Program-made: the position numbers and the translations under genes
Assembly (NCBI GenBank): GCA_021799485.1
Contig: JAJZAK010000013.1
Span: forward strand, 1 to 50,935
DNA: 50,935 nt
Source of the DNA: a bacterium
GTDB taxonomy: Bacteria; Elusimicrobiota; Elusimicrobia; UBA1565; UBA9628
Reading direction: 5' to 3'
Part shown: in pieces, positions 39,741-48,855 of the stretch
How positions within the stretch are numbered: position 1 is the stretch's first letter
Layout: every line of letters starts with the position of its first letter
Notes under the pieces: generated by a model
Database searches by the model: none
What the model was told of the DNA's origin: nothing
Seen by the model: only the letters and a program-made list of their open reading frames with translations

Positions 39741-40492
39741 TGAGTTTTGAGAACCAGATAGAGGCCCAGTTCACGCTGCGCGCCCCGGAGTTCGAGCGAT
39801 CCGCCCGATGGATCGCCGATCCGGGGCTCCTGGCGGCCCATGCGGCGCTCGCCCGGGACGTTCCCGGGGGGAGTCTTCTGGAGATATGCTGCGGCACCGG
39901 CGTCGTCGGCGCCTCCTTCCGCGGGAAATTCGGTCGCTTGGTCGGAGCCGACCTCACGCCGGAGATGCTGGTTCGCGCGAGGACCCGGCTCGACGAGGTC
40001 GTTCGAGCCTCCGTTTATGAGCTTCCGTTCCCCGCGGCGAGCTACGATGCCGCCGTCCTGCGCGAGGCCCTGCATCTCATTGAATTCCCGGGCCGGGCGC
40101 TTCAGGAGGCCCACCGGGTCCTTCGTCCGGGCGGGCAGATGATCGTCAGCCACATCGTCCCTTATGGACGCGACGACGCCCTCTGGATGCGGAAGGTCTT
40201 TTTGAAAAAGCAGCCGCTCGCGAGGCATTTCTTCAGCGCCGACGATCTCGCGGATCTTCTGCGCGGGGCGGGGTTCTCGGACATCGGCGTCCACGACCAT
40301 TTCCTTGAGGAGTCCATTCAGCGCTGGGTGGACACGCCGGAGACTCCCCAGCCCGCTCGCGAGGAAATCTACGGGCTTTACCGCGGCGCCGCGCCCGAAC
40401 TCCGCCGCGAACGCGGCATCAGGATCGAGCCGGACGGCGCCATTGTTGACCGGTGGCGATGGGTCCTCTTGTCGGGAGTCAAGAAGGCTTGA
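39740..40492 (+). CDS. SAM-dependent methyltransferase, class I
   Basis: This 250-residue methyltransferase has the SAM motif LLEICCGTGVVGASF near residue 53, GADLTPEMLVRAR as motif II, and VLREALHLIEFPGRALQEAHRVLRPGG as motifs III-IV. It has the methyltransferase 11 / UbiE-like fold. The ATG overlaps the previous stop by one base. It is a paralogue of the next gene, sharing the tail (D)RWRW-x2-LSG-x-K. It may be a C-, N- or O-methyltransferase, and the acceptor is unknown. Confidence 0.9.
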   Translation: MSFENQIEAQFTLRAPEFERSARWIADPGLLAAHAALARDVPGGSLLEICCGTGVVGASFRGKFGRLVGADLTPEMLVRARTRLDEVVRASVYELPFPAASYDAAVLREALHLIEFPGRALQEAHRVLRPGGQMIVSHIVPYGRDDALWMRKVFLKKQPLARHFFSADDLADLLRGAGFSDIGVHDHFLEESIQRWVDTPETPQPAREEIYGLYRGAAPELRRERGIRIEPDGAIVDRWRWVLLSGVKKA

Positions 40493-41277
40493 AGGCCGAA
40501 CGGGAGAAGGGGATCGACGAGCCGTTATCCGGGCTCGTGCGGAAGCAGTTCGCCGCCCGCTCCCCGATCTATGACCGCGTCTCGGCCTGGATCTCCGATC
40601 CGGGGCTTTTAGGTTGCTTCACGAGACTTTGCCGCAAGCCGGCGGATGCGGTACTTTTGGACGTTTGTTGCGGGACGGGCATGGTCGGAGGCGCTTTCAA
40701 GGGCCGCGTCGCCCGCCGCGTCGGCGTCGATCTGAGCCCTGCGATGCTTGATCGCGCCCGCGCGAGGCTTGACGATTGCCGTCAAGGCTCCATTGAGAGG
40801 CTGCCGTTCGAGGACGCATCCTTCGACGTCGCGACCATGCGCCAAGCGCTCCATTTCGTCCCTGACCCGGCGCGGGCCCTCGGGGAGATCGCCCGTGTGC
40901 TTAAGCCCGGCGGACAGATCCTTCTGGGCCATCGAGTTCCTTACGGAGACGCGGATGCCGCGTGGTGGGCTCGGGTGAACGCCGCGAAGCAGCCGCTGCT
41001 TAAAAACGCCTTCGTCGAGGGAAATCTCAGAAAGCTTTTGGCGGACGCGGGCTTCGAGCTTCGCGAGAGCGTCGACTACCATCTTTATGAGTCCATTTCC
41101 CGCTGGACGGATTCCCCCGAGGCCAGGCCCATGGCGGAGCGCGTCTTCGCCCTCTACCGGGACGCCTCCCCCGAGATCGTCCGGCTTCGGGGCATCGAGA
41201 TGGACGGCGCCGACATCCGCGATCGCTGGCGATGGCTGATCCTGTCGGGAGAAAAGCCCGCGGCCGGGACTCCTTGA
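40489..41277 (+). CDS. SAM-dependent methyltransferase, paralogue of the preceding gene
   Basis: This 262-residue class I methyltransferase has LLDVCCGTGMVGGAF, GVDLSPAMLDRAR and MRQALHFVPDPARALGEIARVLKPGG. It is clearly duplicated from the gene before it, down to the DRWRWLILSGEK tail, so the two probably act on related positions or intermediates. The start TTG overlaps the previous stop as TTGA, a pattern repeated in this operon. ATG 40459 is an alternative. The acceptor is unknown. Confidence 0.88.
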   Translation: MKAEREKGIDEPLSGLVRKQFAARSPIYDRVSAWISDPGLLGCFTRLCRKPADAVLLDVCCGTGMVGGAFKGRVARRVGVDLSPAMLDRARARLDDCRQGSIERLPFEDASFDVATMRQALHFVPDPARALGEIARVLKPGGQILLGHRVPYGDADAAWWARVNAAKQPLLKNAFVEGNLRKLLADAGFELRESVDYHLYESISRWTDSPEARPMAERVFALYRDASPEIVRLRGIEMDGADIRDRWRWLILSGEKPAAGTP

Positions 41278-42623
41278 AAACCGCCGCCGTTCCATCGGCG
41301 CGGGAATTTTTCAAGAAGAGAAACCGGTCGATGGAGGACTTGCGGCGGGCCTTGCGCCCGCTGACGCCGCCGCCGGCAGGGCCGCGGCGCATTGCCGTCG
41401 TCCTTTCGTCGTCCCGGGGCGGCTCCAGTTTTTTGTACCGGATGCTCGCCGGGCATCCCGGAGTCTACTTCCTGGGAGGCGAGGAAACCCCGTTCATCAG
41501 GCTCTGGGGCTTCCAGTGGAGCGGATATCGGGGGGAATCGGACGCCCTTCTCCCCCACGGCGCCGCCGTCGCGGAACGGCTCCGCGGCTTGGCGGAATTC
41601 ATGCTTTCGCGTTCGGGCCGCGCATGGTCCGAGCCCGATTCCTTCCCCGCCGAGCTCTACGCCGGCGACTGCGCGGAGAGGCTCCTCCTCCAATGGCCGG
41701 AGCAGGCTCTCCGCTTCGAGGGCTTAAGGGACACGGCGCTTAAGCTGCTGAAAAAACGATGGGGGGGGGAAGGGCGGAATAAACCTTTTAGCGCGGAGGC
41801 ATTTTGGGGCGAGCTCTTGGCTTCCTTGCGGAGCGAGGGGATCTCCTTGGACGCCGCGCGCTACGACTGGGCGGCGTCGGGCCTCGCGCAAGGCATGATC
41901 CTGCGCGCCCCTCCATTCAGAGATCTGTGCGTCGAGGAACCGCCTTTCGTCATTCCCCGGCCGCGGATGTCCTTGGAACGGGCCGACGTCGAGGAGCGCC
42001 TGTTTCTGCTTAAAGCCTCCGCCGATTGCTACCGCGTCGATTTCCTGCGCGCGCTTTTCCCGGACGCCCGATTTCTCTTCATTCATTTAACAAGAAACCC
42101 GGCGGCCTCCATCAACGGGCTCATCGACGGCTGGCTTTCTGGAGGATTTTATTCCCATCCCGTCGGGATCGCCGAGCCCCTTGATATCGGCGGGTACTCA
42201 AGCGACGAAAAGCCGTGGACGAGAATCTGGTGGAAATACGACCTGCCTCCGGGGTGGGAACGATTTCGAAGGTCTTCCTTGCCGGAGATCGCGGCCTACC
42301 AGTGGAGTTCCGCCCACCGGCATGCGCTCGACGCCCTGGAAGGAATTCCCGCGGGCAACCATCTCCGCGTGAGTTACGAGGAACTGGTCGATGAGGCGCG
42401 CTTTCCCGCCGCCCTGGAGAGGCTGTCGCGATTTTTGGGACTCGATCGAGACGGCCTTCCCCGCGACGCGGTCGAGCTGCCTTTCGTCATGGCGGTCAAG
42501 CCTCCGGCGGCCGGCAAATGGAAATCTCGCCGGTCGGAGATCGAGCCGTTTTTGAAAACTTCCGAATTAAGAGAGACGGCGGAAAGGCTGGGTTATCGGG
42601 AGCCATGGGATCGATGGCCGTAA
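41274..42623 (+). CDS. PAPS-dependent sulfotransferase (first)
   Basis: This 449-residue enzyme of the sulfotransferase family has the 5'-phosphosulfate loop in VVLSSSRGGSSFLYRMLAG near residue 45 and the 3'-phosphate site in FIHLTRNPAASINGLIDGW near 280. It is longer than most bacterial members (about 300 residues), with an inserted middle region. The TTG start overlaps the previous stop (TTGA). A PAPS supply is encoded four genes downstream, which supports true sulfo transfer rather than a binding role. The acceptor is unknown. Confidence 0.85.
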   Translation: MKTAAVPSAREFFKKRNRSMEDLRRALRPLTPPPAGPRRIAVVLSSSRGGSSFLYRMLAGHPGVYFLGGEETPFIRLWGFQWSGYRGESDALLPHGAAVAERLRGLAEFMLSRSGRAWSEPDSFPAELYAGDCAERLLLQWPEQALRFEGLRDTALKLLKKRWGGEGRNKPFSAEAFWGELLASLRSEGISLDAARYDWAASGLAQGMILRAPPFRDLCVEEPPFVIPRPRMSLERADVEERLFLLKASADCYRVDFLRALFPDARFLFIHLTRNPAASINGLIDGWLSGGFYSHPVGIAEPLDIGGYSSDEKPWTRIWWKYDLPPGWERFRRSSLPEIAAYQWSSAHRHALDALEGIPAGNHLRVSYEELVDEARFPAALERLSRFLGLDRDGLPRDAVELPFVMAVKPPAAGKWKSRRSEIEPFLKTSELRETAERLGYREPWDRWP

Positions 42624-43600
42624 CGAGCGCGCCCTGGCGGCGCTTGGCCGCCTACGGAGGCCGGGGATGGAGGCCGCGGACGTCGGCCCTCGCGGCGGAG
42701 ATAGAGGCGGGAAACGGAGTCGCGGCGCCGTTTCGATGCGATTCGGAACACCGCCGGCTGAAGGCCGTTCTCCTTTATCGGCCGGGGCCGGAGCTCGCCT
42801 CGATACGGAACCCCAACTCGGCCCAGCATCTCGAAGTCATCGACGTCCCGCGATTGCGGCATGAAATCTCGGGGCTAGCCTCCGCCTATCGGCGTCTCGG
42901 AATCGCCGTTGAGTGGATCCCATCGCGGCCGTTCCCGGGGAAGACCGCGCCCGAACGATGGAATTTGACGTATGTCCGCGACCTGTTCTTCGCGACGCGC
43001 GAGGGGGCCGTGGTCTCTCGCATGGCGAGCTTGGCCCGGGCGGGAGAGGAAAAGTTCGCGTCGCGGGCGCTGGCTCTTCTGGGCGTCCCGCTGAACCGCA
43101 GCGTTTCGGGGCTCGGCGCCTTCGAAGGCGCGGACGCCCTTTGGCTCGATTCGAAGACGGTTCTTTGCGGCGTCGGGAGGCGAACGAACGCCGAGGGCCT
43201 GCGTCAGCTGCGCGAGGCGCTTATCCCTCAGGGCGTCGAGGTCCTGGCGGCGAACCTTCCGAGGGGGACGCAGCATCTGCTGGGCCTCCTCCAGATCGTT
43301 GACCGGCGCCTGGCGCTCCTGCGCTCCTCCGTCGCCCCCGGTTCCCTGGCGCGGATGCTGGCGCGGCGGGGCTTCCGGTTGATCCGCGTTCCGGAATCCG
43401 AGGAAACATCCGTCAAGGGCGGCATGAACGTGGTGGCCGTCGCGCCCCGGCGTCTCGTGATGCCGCGCGGCTGCCCGGCTTTGAAGCGGCTATACGTGGC
43501 GTCTGGCCTTGAGGTCGCGGCGGAGGTTTCCGCCGGGGAGCTTCTCAAGGGGGGCGGGGGGCTTGCCTGCGCGACCGGGATCCTTTGGAGGGAGGCTTGA
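42605..43600 (+). CDS. pentein (amidinotransferase / arginine deiminase fold) enzyme
   Basis: This 331-residue enzyme of the guanidine-modifying superfamily shows the core motifs in order: NLTYVRDLFFATREG with the conserved Arg-Asp, FEGADALWLDSKTVLCGVGRRTN with the catalytic acidic residue, TQHLLGLLQIVDRRLALL with the catalytic His, and GGGLACATG with the nucleophile Cys322. Members either transfer an amidino group or hydrolyse a guanidino group, and the sequence alone does not decide. The ATG overlaps the previous gene by 19 bases. In this operon it may add or trim a guanidino group on the sulfated product, which is inference. Confidence 0.82.
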   Translation: MGSMAVTSAPWRRLAAYGGRGWRPRTSALAAEIEAGNGVAAPFRCDSEHRRLKAVLLYRPGPELASIRNPNSAQHLEVIDVPRLRHEISGLASAYRRLGIAVEWIPSRPFPGKTAPERWNLTYVRDLFFATREGAVVSRMASLARAGEEKFASRALALLGVPLNRSVSGLGAFEGADALWLDSKTVLCGVGRRTNAEGLRQLREALIPQGVEVLAANLPRGTQHLLGLLQIVDRRLALLRSSVAPGSLARMLARRGFRLIRVPESEETSVKGGMNVVAVAPRRLVMPRGCPALKRLYVASGLEVAAEVSAGELLKGGGGLACATGILWREA

Positions 43601-44625
43601 GGGAGGAACGGCCGCCGTTTTTCATCGTCGGCACCGAGCGGTCGGGGAGCAACCTCCTGCGCTTGATGCTCGACGCCCACTCCCGCCTCGCCGTTCCCCA
43701 CCCGCCGCATCTCATGCGGGATCTCTCCCCGCTCGCGGGCCGCTACGGCGATCTCTCGGACGACGGGAATTTCGCGCGGCTGGTGGGCGACGTCGTGCGC
43801 CTCGTCGATCTCCATTTTTTCCCATGGGGCGTCGCGCTCGACCGCGAAAGAGTCTTCCGGGACGCCCGCGCGAGATCCCTCTTCGGAGCCAAGGCCGCCG
43901 CCTATCGCGAATACATGCGCTCGCGCGGCAAGGTCCGGTGGGGATCGAAGAGCACGCACCTCATCCATTTCGCGGGGGAGATCCTGCGCGAGGAGCCGGG
44001 CGCGCAGTTCATTCATCTCGTGCGCGACGGGCGCGACGTGGCCGTCTCGGCCAAAAACTCCGTCTTCAACCGGTTCCACCCGCACTACGTCTCGCTTCTT
44101 TGGAGCCGGGAGCAGCGTCTCGCGGCGGCCTTAGGCGAGCGTCTTCCCAAGTCCCAGCTCATGACCCTCCTCTACGAGGATCTGATCTCCGCTCCGGACG
44201 CCTCGCTGCGTCGCGTGACGTCCTTTCTCGGGGAGACCTTCGAGCCGCGCATGCTGGAATATTTCGCCGGAGCGGAGGCCCGTCGGCAGGCGGCGATGTC
44301 CGCGTCGTGGGAAAATTGCTCGTCTCCCGTCCTGCGCAACAATCGAGGCCAATACAAAACCCGGCTGTCGCCCGGGGAGGTGTGGGCTTTCGAGCGCAAC
44401 GCTTTCGAGGAACTGGAACGATTCGGCTATCCTTTGGAGAACGACCGAAACGCCCTCGAGGCCGCCCGTGAGAGAGGGATTGCCCTGCCGGAGCGGGCCG
44501 GCTTTTTCGTCTCAGAAAAGCTTCGCCAATTCTCGGTGGGGCTCTCGGCGTTGTGGACGGACAGGAACGCCCTTTTAATGGTCAGGAAAAAGCTGTGCCT
44601 GGCGAGGCTGCGATGGGTCCGATGA
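43597..44625 (+). CDS. PAPS-dependent sulfotransferase (second)
   Basis: This 342-residue sulfotransferase has the 5'-phosphosulfate loop in FIVGTERSGSNLLRLMLDAH near residue 10 and the 3'-phosphate site in FIHLVRDGRDVAVSAKNSV near 140. It is a more standard length than the first sulfotransferase and only distantly similar to it, so the two probably sulfate different sites. The TTG start overlaps the previous stop (TTGA) with a ggaggg site upstream. The next gene is the APS kinase. Confidence 0.88.
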   Translation: MREERPPFFIVGTERSGSNLLRLMLDAHSRLAVPHPPHLMRDLSPLAGRYGDLSDDGNFARLVGDVVRLVDLHFFPWGVALDRERVFRDARARSLFGAKAAAYREYMRSRGKVRWGSKSTHLIHFAGEILREEPGAQFIHLVRDGRDVAVSAKNSVFNRFHPHYVSLLWSREQRLAAALGERLPKSQLMTLLYEDLISAPDASLRRVTSFLGETFEPRMLEYFAGAEARRQAAMSASWENCSSPVLRNNRGQYKTRLSPGEVWAFERNAFEELERFGYPLENDRNALEAARERGIALPERAGFFVSEKLRQFSVGLSALWTDRNALLMVRKKLCLARLRWVR

Positions 44626-45182
44626 GCATTCGATGCCGGAAGCCGGCGTTAGGGCGGGGGGCGGTCGTATGGCTTACGGGTCTGCCGGGCGCCGGCAAGA
44701 CGACGATCGGGAAGCGGCTGGCGCGGCTTCTCAAAGGCCGGGGGGTCCCCGTCGAGATCTTGGACGGCGACGAGTTAAGGCGGCTTTTCCCCGGGACCGG
44801 GTTTTCCCCGGCGGAGAGGGACGCGCATGCGCGCCGTGTGGGGCATATCGCCAGCCTCCTTGAGAGAAACGGGGTCTTCGTCGTCGTCTCTCTTGTCTCC
44901 CCGTATCGCCGCTCCCGCGCTTTCGCGCGGAGGCTTTGCCGGCGATTCGTCGAGGTTCACGTCTCGACGCCGGCGGACGTTTGCGAAAGGCGCGATCCCA
45001 AGGGCCACTACGCCCGGGCGCGCGCCGGGAAGCTCCCGGATTTCACGGGGGTCGGAGCTCCTTACGAGGCGCCCGGAAGCCCCGAGATCTCCATCGACGC
45101 CGCCAAGCTTTCCGCCTCGCGCGCCGCGATGATGATATGGGATTTCCTCGGCCGTCCGGCGGCCGACAGGAGGGCGCCATGA
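44622..45182 (+). CDS. cysC: adenylylsulfate (APS) kinase
   Basis: This 186-residue kinase phosphorylates APS to PAPS, the sulfate donor for sulfotransferases. The Walker A motif is GLPGAGKTTIG near residue 20, LDGDELRRLFP follows, then GFSPAERDAHARRVGHIASLL and the APS-binding VHVSTPADVCERRDPKGHYARARAG with DFTGVGAPYEAP. It overlaps the sulfotransferase stop by ATGA. Placed directly after the sulfotransferases, it dedicates PAPS to this pathway. Confidence 0.95.
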   Translation: MSIRCRKPALGRGAVVWLTGLPGAGKTTIGKRLARLLKGRGVPVEILDGDELRRLFPGTGFSPAERDAHARRVGHIASLLERNGVFVVVSLVSPYRRSRAFARRLCRRFVEVHVSTPADVCERRDPKGHYARARAGKLPDFTGVGAPYEAPGSPEISIDAAKLSASRAAMMIWDFLGRPAADRRAP

Positions 45183-46063
45183 CCTTCCTCGACCGTCTTG
45201 AAAACCGCAGCATCCACATATTGAGGGAGGCCTATGCCGCCTTCCGAGGCGATCTCGCGATGCTCTGGTCGATGGGGAAAGACAGCACCGCGCTTGTCTG
45301 GATGGCGCGCAAGGCGTTTTTGGGGCGAATCCCCTTTCCGCTCATTCACATCGACACGAGCTTTAAGATCCCGGACATGATCGCCTACCGCGACCGGATG
45401 GCGCGGGAGTGGGGACTCGACCTCATCGTGGGGCAAAACGAGTCCGCCTTGGCGGGGCGGCGCACTTTCCCCGACGGGGCCGTGAGCCGCCTTGCGTGCT
45501 GCCGCCTTTTGAAGACGGAAGCCTTGAGGGATACGCTCAACGGGAGCGGCCCTCGAAAAAAGCTCGACCCTCGCTCGGGCGCTTGGAAGCGGTGGCGCTC
45601 TCGCCGCGCCTTCCATGCCGTCATCGCCGCCATACGCGCGGATGAGGAGGGCAGCCGTTCCAAGGAGCGGTATTTTTCCCCCCGCGGCGGCGGACGGTAT
45701 TGGGACCCCGCCAAGCAGCCGCCCGAATTTTGGAATCTCTATAACGTCGATTTCAAGCCCGGAACGCAGGTGCGGGTGCACCCTCTTCTTGAATGGAGGG
45801 AGGCGGAAGTCTGGGAGTATGTCGCCCGGGAGAGAATCCCCCTCGTCGGACTCTACTACGACCGGGGTGATGGGACGCGCTACCGCTCCTTAGGCTGCGG
45901 CCCATGCACTTTGCCCATCGAGTCGGGATCGAGGACGCCCGCGGAGATCGTTTCGGAGCTTAAGACGGGGCGGCTCAAGGACGTGGCCGAGCGCTCGGGG
46001 CGGGCCCAGGATGACGAGGACCGAGGCACGCTCGAGGGGCTGCGGCGAGAGGGGTATATGTGA
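45179..46063 (+). CDS. cysD: sulfate adenylyltransferase small subunit
   Basis: This 294-residue subunit of ATP sulfurylase makes APS from sulfate and ATP. It is a PP-loop ATPase: SMGKDSTALVWMARKAF near residue 30, FPLIHIDTSFKIPDMI, then RADEEGSRSKERYFS, the WNLYN and VRVHPLLEWREAEVWEYV segments, and LGCGPCTLPI. It overlaps cysC by ATGA and works with the following cysN-type GTPase. Confidence 0.95.
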   Translation: MTFLDRLENRSIHILREAYAAFRGDLAMLWSMGKDSTALVWMARKAFLGRIPFPLIHIDTSFKIPDMIAYRDRMAREWGLDLIVGQNESALAGRRTFPDGAVSRLACCRLLKTEALRDTLNGSGPRKKLDPRSGAWKRWRSRRAFHAVIAAIRADEEGSRSKERYFSPRGGGRYWDPAKQPPEFWNLYNVDFKPGTQVRVHPLLEWREAEVWEYVARERIPLVGLYYDRGDGTRYRSLGCGPCTLPIESGSRTPAEIVSELKTGRLKDVAERSGRAQDDEDRGTLEGLRREGYM

Positions 46064-47322
46064 TGTCCTCCATGAGGGAACGCTTGAGCGTCGTCGTGGC
46101 GGGGGACGTCGATTGCGGCAAAAGCACGGTCGTCGGGCGACTGCTTCTCGACAGCGGCACGCTGCCTCGGGGGCGGCTTGAACGTGCCAGGGATCTTTGC
46201 GCGAAAGAGGCCCGGCGCTTCGAGTACGCCTATCTTATCGACGCTCTGCGCCAGGAACAGGCGGATAACATGACGCTTGACGTCGCCAGGGTCTTCTTAA
46301 AGGGCGCGCGCCGCGACTATCTCCTGCTTGACGCTCCGGGCCATTTCGAGTTGCTCCGGAACATGGCGACGGGCGCGTCCCACGCCGAGGCCGCCGTCTG
46401 GGTCGTGAGCGCCGTCGAGGGATTGGGTGAAAATTCGAGACGGCATGGCCGCCTTCTCTCCCTGTTTGGAATCAGGCAGGCGGTCGTCCTTGTCAACAAG
46501 ATGGACGCGGCGGGCTATGATCGCGGGGCCTTCGAGCGGCTCGCGCGCGGCTGTTTGAACCTGCTCAAGTCATCCGGCGTTTCCAAGGCGCGTTGCGTGC
46601 CCATGGCGGCCTTCGAGGGTGAAAACGTCGTTCAGCCGGGCCTCCGCATGCCGTGGTATCGCGGCCCCACCGTCCTGAACGCCATCGACGAATTCGATCC
46701 GGAACCTCCCGATTCGATCCGCGCCTTCCGCATGCCGGTTCAGGACATCTATCCGGGCGTCCGCCGCGACGCGGGCCGTCCCGTCATCGTTGGTACGGTC
46801 GAATCAGGTTCGGTCGGCGTCGGAGACGAAATCGTTTTCTATCCCTCGCGAAAGTTCGCCGAGGTCCGATCGATCGAGACCTATCCCCGAATCGGTCTTA
46901 AAAGGGCCGAGCGGGGCATGGCGATCGGGCTGACGCTGGATCGCCTGCTCAAGCCTCGCAGGGGAGAGACGGCGGCCCGAGCTCGAGAAAAGGCTCCGGA
47001 GACGGGGCGAAAGCTGCTGGCAAGCCTTTTGTGGCTGGGACCCTCGGTCCTGAAGGCCGGCGGGCGCTATTTTTTCCGCCTGGGAACGTCGAAAATCCCG
47101 GCCCGGCTTGAGCGGGTGGTTCGTGTCGTCGAGGCCGCGACGCTCCGGGGTGGAGCGGGGCGCCGGGACGTGCGCCCCAACGAGGCCGCGGAATGCGTGC
47201 TGCGCCTTGAAAAACCGGCGGTTTTCGACCTGGCCGCGGAGAACCCCTCCGCAAGCCGCTTCGTCCTGGTGGATGGTTCCCTGATCGGCGGCGGCGGCTT
47301 CGTGCGCGCGGTCATTTGTTAG
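46063..47322 (+). CDS. cysN: sulfate adenylyltransferase large subunit (GTPase)
   Basis: This 419-residue translation-factor-type GTPase drives the ATP sulfurylase reaction. G1 is GDVDCGKSTVVGRLL near residue 11, switch I lies near NMTLDVARVFL, G3 is DAPGH and G4 is VNKMD. Domains II and III follow, with FRMPVQDIYPG. The C-terminal half has an Arg/Ala-rich stretch (RRGETAARAREKAPETGRK) not typical of standard CysN. The ATG at 46063 shares its A with the cysD TGA, and GTG 46060 is an alternative. It is the last gene of the operon and overlaps the converging TPR gene by 11 bases. Confidence 0.93.
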   Translation: MSSMRERLSVVVAGDVDCGKSTVVGRLLLDSGTLPRGRLERARDLCAKEARRFEYAYLIDALRQEQADNMTLDVARVFLKGARRDYLLLDAPGHFELLRNMATGASHAEAAVWVVSAVEGLGENSRRHGRLLSLFGIRQAVVLVNKMDAAGYDRGAFERLARGCLNLLKSSGVSKARCVPMAAFEGENVVQPGLRMPWYRGPTVLNAIDEFDPEPPDSIRAFRMPVQDIYPGVRRDAGRPVIVGTVESGSVGVGDEIVFYPSRKFAEVRSIETYPRIGLKRAERGMAIGLTLDRLLKPRRGETAARAREKAPETGRKLLASLLWLGPSVLKAGGRYFFRLGTSKIPARLERVVRVVEAATLRGGAGRRDVRPNEAAECVLRLEKPAVFDLAAENPSASRFVLVDGSLIGGGGFVRAVIC

Positions 47323-48841
47323 AAGCCTTCCCCTCGATTTTGTCCGCTTCTCGCCGCAGGCGGCCCGCCGCCTTTTTGCGCCCGTCTTCATCATAGAGCT
47401 TCGCGAGGCGCCGCAGAGCTTCTAGAATAGTGTAATGAAGGTGATAATCGGCGCGTGCGGCGCGTTTGATGGCCGAGACGCTCTTGAGGAGACGTTCTGA
47501 TTGCCGACGATGTCCCAGGGCGGCCGCCGCTTCAGCAAGATCAAGGGTATCGCTGTAAAACATGTAGACTCCAGGACTTCCTTCGACGGCGGAGGGACGC
47601 CACCGCAAAGCCTCACCGTAAAACTTCTCCGCCGCCGCCCGGCGGCCTTCTTTGATGGCCAGCAAAGCATGCAAGGCTGAGGCGCCGAAGCAAGGGGATC
47701 GAGGATGGCCGTTATTGGCGCGGCAGAAGTCCTCGCTTTGCGAACATATCTCCTCCGCCGCTGCCCAGCGGCCCATGTCTTCGTAAAAGGAAACGAGGTG
47801 CGCGGAGGCTTGAAACCAACGAGGGTCTCCCATGACGCAGAGACGTCGCGCCTTGCGGAAAGCGGCTTCAACAAGCGCCCGTCGGCCTTGCTGGGAGTAG
47901 AGATCCCCTAAGTTTAGGAACGAGTGGCGCAGGTCATCTCTCGAACGGTCCTTGTGAATGGCCGCGCCGATGTTGCGCTTAATGGCATCTTCGTAAAGGG
48001 AGATGGCCTTGTCGGTTTGGCCCAGCGAGTTGGCAAGCGAACCAAGGTGATGGGCGCTCAAATATCCGTTGGGAAGCCGGGAAACTTTCTCAAAGTCTTT
48101 TTGAGTTCCAGCGCTGTTTCCATGGGCCAGCTTGGCATAGCCCTCGGCGATATAAATATCCTCTTCTTTTGGATTTGCTTTCTTGGCCCGGGCATAAGCC
48201 ATGAGGGCCTCGTTGTAGCGTCCTATCATTTGATAGGCATGAGCCAAGGATAGCCACACCCAAGTGCTCTTGGGATCGTCAAGGAGCGTCCGCCGAAACG
48301 CCGCGGCGGCGTCGGCATAGCGGCCCTCGGCCTCGTACAGTCGGCCTAAATCGGCGAGGATCGATCCGTCTTGGGGCCTCAGCCGCGCGGCCGATCGAAG
48401 GCTTTTCTCCGCGCCGGGGAAGTCTTCGTCGAGCGCAAGGATGCGGCCTTGCTGGCGGAGCTCATCGAAGCCATTGAGCGGGAGGCGGCGGATTGATCGC
48501 GCCAAGCGGTCAAGAGCGGCCCATTGGCCGGATTCATGGTAAAACCAAGAGAGCCGGTCCATCACGCCAAGCGCCTCCTCGGTATCGCGGCCTTTTTCCG
48601 ACTGGACCTGCGCCAGGGCCGCGGTAGCTTTGGCCGCGGCATCTTCGAAGCGTTCATGTTGCGCCAGCGTCTCGGCTTGGGACATAAGCTGGGGCCACGG
48701 CGTGGGCTTGAAGAACCACGCATGCCAAGTCGGATCGGCGACCCAAGCGGCAAGGACCGCCAGGACAGCCACCCCGAAGAGAAGGACTGACGGCCGGCGC
48801 CGCAAGATGTTTTTGGGGGGAACCCTCCGGCCGCGCCTCAT
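47312..48841 (-). CDS. membrane-anchored TPR protein
   Basis: This 509-residue protein has one N-terminal membrane helix (SVLLFGVAVLAVLAAWVA near residue 20), then tetratricopeptide repeats. Clear ones are DGSILADLGRLYEAEGRYADAAAAFR, STWVWLSLAHAYQMIGRYNEALMAYARAKKANP and LSAHHLGSLANSLGQTDKAISLYEDAI. Such proteins scaffold complexes in the periplasm or at the membrane. A taggggga site supports the ATG at 48841. It is the last of three minus-strand genes and converges on cysN. The partner is unknown. Confidence 0.8.
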   Translation of the reverse strand: MRRGRRVPPKNILRRRPSVLLFGVAVLAVLAAWVADPTWHAWFFKPTPWPQLMSQAETLAQHERFEDAAAKATAALAQVQSEKGRDTEEALGVMDRLSWFYHESGQWAALDRLARSIRRLPLNGFDELRQQGRILALDEDFPGAEKSLRSAARLRPQDGSILADLGRLYEAEGRYADAAAAFRRTLLDDPKSTWVWLSLAHAYQMIGRYNEALMAYARAKKANPKEEDIYIAEGYAKLAHGNSAGTQKDFEKVSRLPNGYLSAHHLGSLANSLGQTDKAISLYEDAIKRNIGAAIHKDRSRDDLRHSFLNLGDLYSQQGRRALVEAAFRKARRLCVMGDPRWFQASAHLVSFYEDMGRWAAAEEICSQSEDFCRANNGHPRSPCFGASALHALLAIKEGRRAAAEKFYGEALRWRPSAVEGSPGVYMFYSDTLDLAEAAAALGHRRQSERLLKSVSAIKRAARADYHLHYTILEALRRLAKLYDEDGRKKAAGRLRREADKIEGKASNK

Positions 48842-48855
48842 GGCGTTCCCCCTAT

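Noticed and set aside
41274-45182. Resemblance to guanidinium-sulfate natural-product clusters (amidino-type enzyme, sulfotransferases, APS kinase)
   Set aside because: No starter synthase or other signature gene of such clusters is present, and the pentein enzyme may be a hydrolase. The shared families are too general.
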